A stretch of 26,200 nt of DNA from the NCBI GenBank assembly GCA_003220955.1, contig QHTW01000121.1, forward strand, positions 1 to 26,200, given 5' to 3'. The stretch comes from Gemmatimonadota bacterium. GTDB taxonomy: Bacteria > Gemmatimonadota > Gemmatimonadetes > Gemmatimonadales > GWC2-71-9. The position numbers and the translations under genes were made by a program. Shown here one piece after another: positions 25,430-26,200 of the stretch (its first letter is position 1; every line of letters starts with the position of its first letter). A model generated the notes under the pieces. It was not told the origin of the DNA and did no database searches. It worked only from the letters and a program-made list of their open reading frames with translations.

Positions 25430-25801
25430 GTGATCCGTTCGACAATACGCGTGGGCCTCGTGACGCTGGCGCTGGCCCTCACGGTGAGTGGCTGTGCCCT
25501 GACCTTCGACGCGACCGAGCTCGGCGTCCCGACCTCGCTCGCCGAGCCCGCGCCGGCTCCGCCGCAGGGAACACCGTTCCGCGTCACCAAGCATCCCGTC
25601 TTTCTCCTGTGGGGTCTCACCGGGGCCGGCCGACCCAACGCGGAGGACGTGCTTGCCGGGCAGGCAGGCACGGGGGCCCGAATTGCAAACCTCCGCATCA
25701 AGGTCCGCAGCCGCTGGCCGGATCTCCTCGTGACCGTCCTCTCGGCCGGCCTCATCACCCCCCGCTCGGTCACGTTCGAGGGCGTCGTCGTTCCCCGTTA
25801 G
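25430..25801 (+). CDS. Small lipoprotein, possibly Bor-like
   Basis: GTG start at 25430, 13 nt after the terminator's T run, with GGGAGA upstream. The 123 residues begin with a clear lipoprotein signal (LVTLALALTVSGC, lipobox VSGC, Cys22), then a Pro/Ala linker, the segment HPVFLLWGLTG, an alpha/beta part, and a hydrophobic LLVTVLSAGLITPRSVTFEGVVV. The layout resembles Bor/Iss-type lipoproteins (H-x-F-hydrophobic-G, later hydrophobic-G-LIT-P), but that is a weak resemblance. It would be anchored in the membrane. Function unknown. Confidence 0.65.
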   Translation: MIRSTIRVGLVTLALALTVSGCALTFDATELGVPTSLAEPAPAPPQGTPFRVTKHPVFLLWGLTGAGRPNAEDVLAGQAGTGARIANLRIKVRSRWPDLLVTVLSAGLITPRSVTFEGVVVPR

Positions 25802-25900
25802 CAACATTTTGAGACGTTTGCTCTAGCGGTCTCGTTTTGGCCGTGCTATATCCGACCCGATTGCTGGTCCGCAGGTGAACCGTCCACCTGGGAGGGCTTC

Positions 25901-26200
25901 ATGCGTCTCTCCGTTTTCTCGTTTGTCTTCCTTAGTATCGGCCTGACCGCGTCGCTGGCCAAACGGGCAAGTGCCCAAGAACCGGTCACGCTCAGCGGTC
26001 GAATCACCGCGGCAGGCGTCCCGATAGGGTACGCCGAGGTGATCATTCCATCCCTCGGACTTGGAGCGAACACCCGCGACGATGGACGCTATGCGATCGT
26101 GATCCCGGGTGCGCGCGCGACGGCGGGTCAGACGCTCACCGTCACCGCACGCCGGCTGGGGTACAAGCCGGCCACCTTACAGGTCACGCTGCGTCCAGGG
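25901..26200 (+). CDS. Secreted protein with carboxypeptidase-regulatory-like domain, N-terminal part (probable TonB-dependent receptor)
   Basis: The frame runs off the window, giving 100 codons. ATG 25901 follows GGGAGGG. A signal peptide (FSFVFLSIGLTASLAKRASAQ) leads directly into a beta-sandwich: VTLSGRITAAGVPIGYAEVIIPSLGLGANTRDDGRYAIVIPG, then LTVTARRLGYKPATLQVTL. This is the carboxypeptidase-regulatory/CarboxypepD_reg-like domain that opens many SusC/TonB-dependent receptors in this kind of organism. The identity of the rest is inferred, not seen. A small hairpin (caggtg/cacctg, 25873-25890) lies just upstream of the ribosome site. Confidence 0.72.
   Translation, partial: MRLSVFSFVFLSIGLTASLAKRASAQEPVTLSGRITAAGVPIGYAEVIIPSLGLGANTRDDGRYAIVIPGARATAGQTLTVTARRLGYKPATLQVTLRPG

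Overview
The window looks like a chromosomal segment from a high-GC, diderm (Gram-negative-type) bacterium, most likely Gemmatimonadota or a close relative. The pointers are an MlaEFD lipid-transport cassette, many small outer-membrane beta-barrels with AQ-type signal peptides, a zinc-ribbon/PEGA Ser/Thr kinase, a short primary sigma factor without region 1.1, and a compact epsilon subunit. The phylum is inferred from gene style; no taxonomic marker was searched.

Layout. 1-1773: end of a MoxR ATPase, a 51-aa membrane ORF and a DUF58 protein, overlapping one another; the small ORF may be the frameshifted N-terminus of the DUF58 gene. 1841-6809: a tightly packed four-gene set of PPC-domain secreted protein (broken by a 1-nt shift in a G run), kinase, TPR/Ig/two-TM protein and outer-membrane barrel. 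6810-11275: seven minus-strand tRNA genes (Arg-CCG, Pro-CGG, Arg-ACG, Val-GAC, fMet-CAT, Gly-GCC, Ala-GGC). The array is interrupted between tRNA-Arg(CCG) and tRNA-Pro by about 3.6 kb carrying a lipoprotein gene and a broken serine-hydrolase gene. That insert is bounded by a perfect 34-bp direct repeat of the tRNA-Pro 3' end, as expected for an integrated and decayed island.

11427-12407: primary sigma factor, followed by a clear rho-independent terminator. 12480-14967: mlaE-mlaF-mlaD with GTGA overlaps. 14621-17522: a perfect head-to-tail duplication of a 1451-bp unit (mlaD 3' end, NUDIX hydrolase, most of an AraC-type regulator). It yields two identical NUDIX genes and an in-frame chimera in which the regulator's second HTH is replaced by the MlaD tail. 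17777-21944: F1-ATPase genes atpA-atpG-atpD-atpC, with no Fo or delta genes next to them.

21994-25364: five consecutive small outer-membrane beta-barrel genes, two of them tandem paralogues with a shared leader, separated mostly by hairpin terminators. 25430-25801: a small lipoprotein. 25901-end: the start of a secreted protein with a carboxypeptidase-regulatory-like domain, probably a TonB-dependent receptor.

The observations most worth following are the 1451-bp duplication with its chimeric regulator, the tRNA-Pro island, a family of 7-8-bp-period repeats in the tRNA spacers (one of which encodes a signal peptide), and the kinase-to-outer-membrane operon. Several broken frames lie at G runs, so sequencing or assembly error has to be excluded before biological conclusions are drawn.
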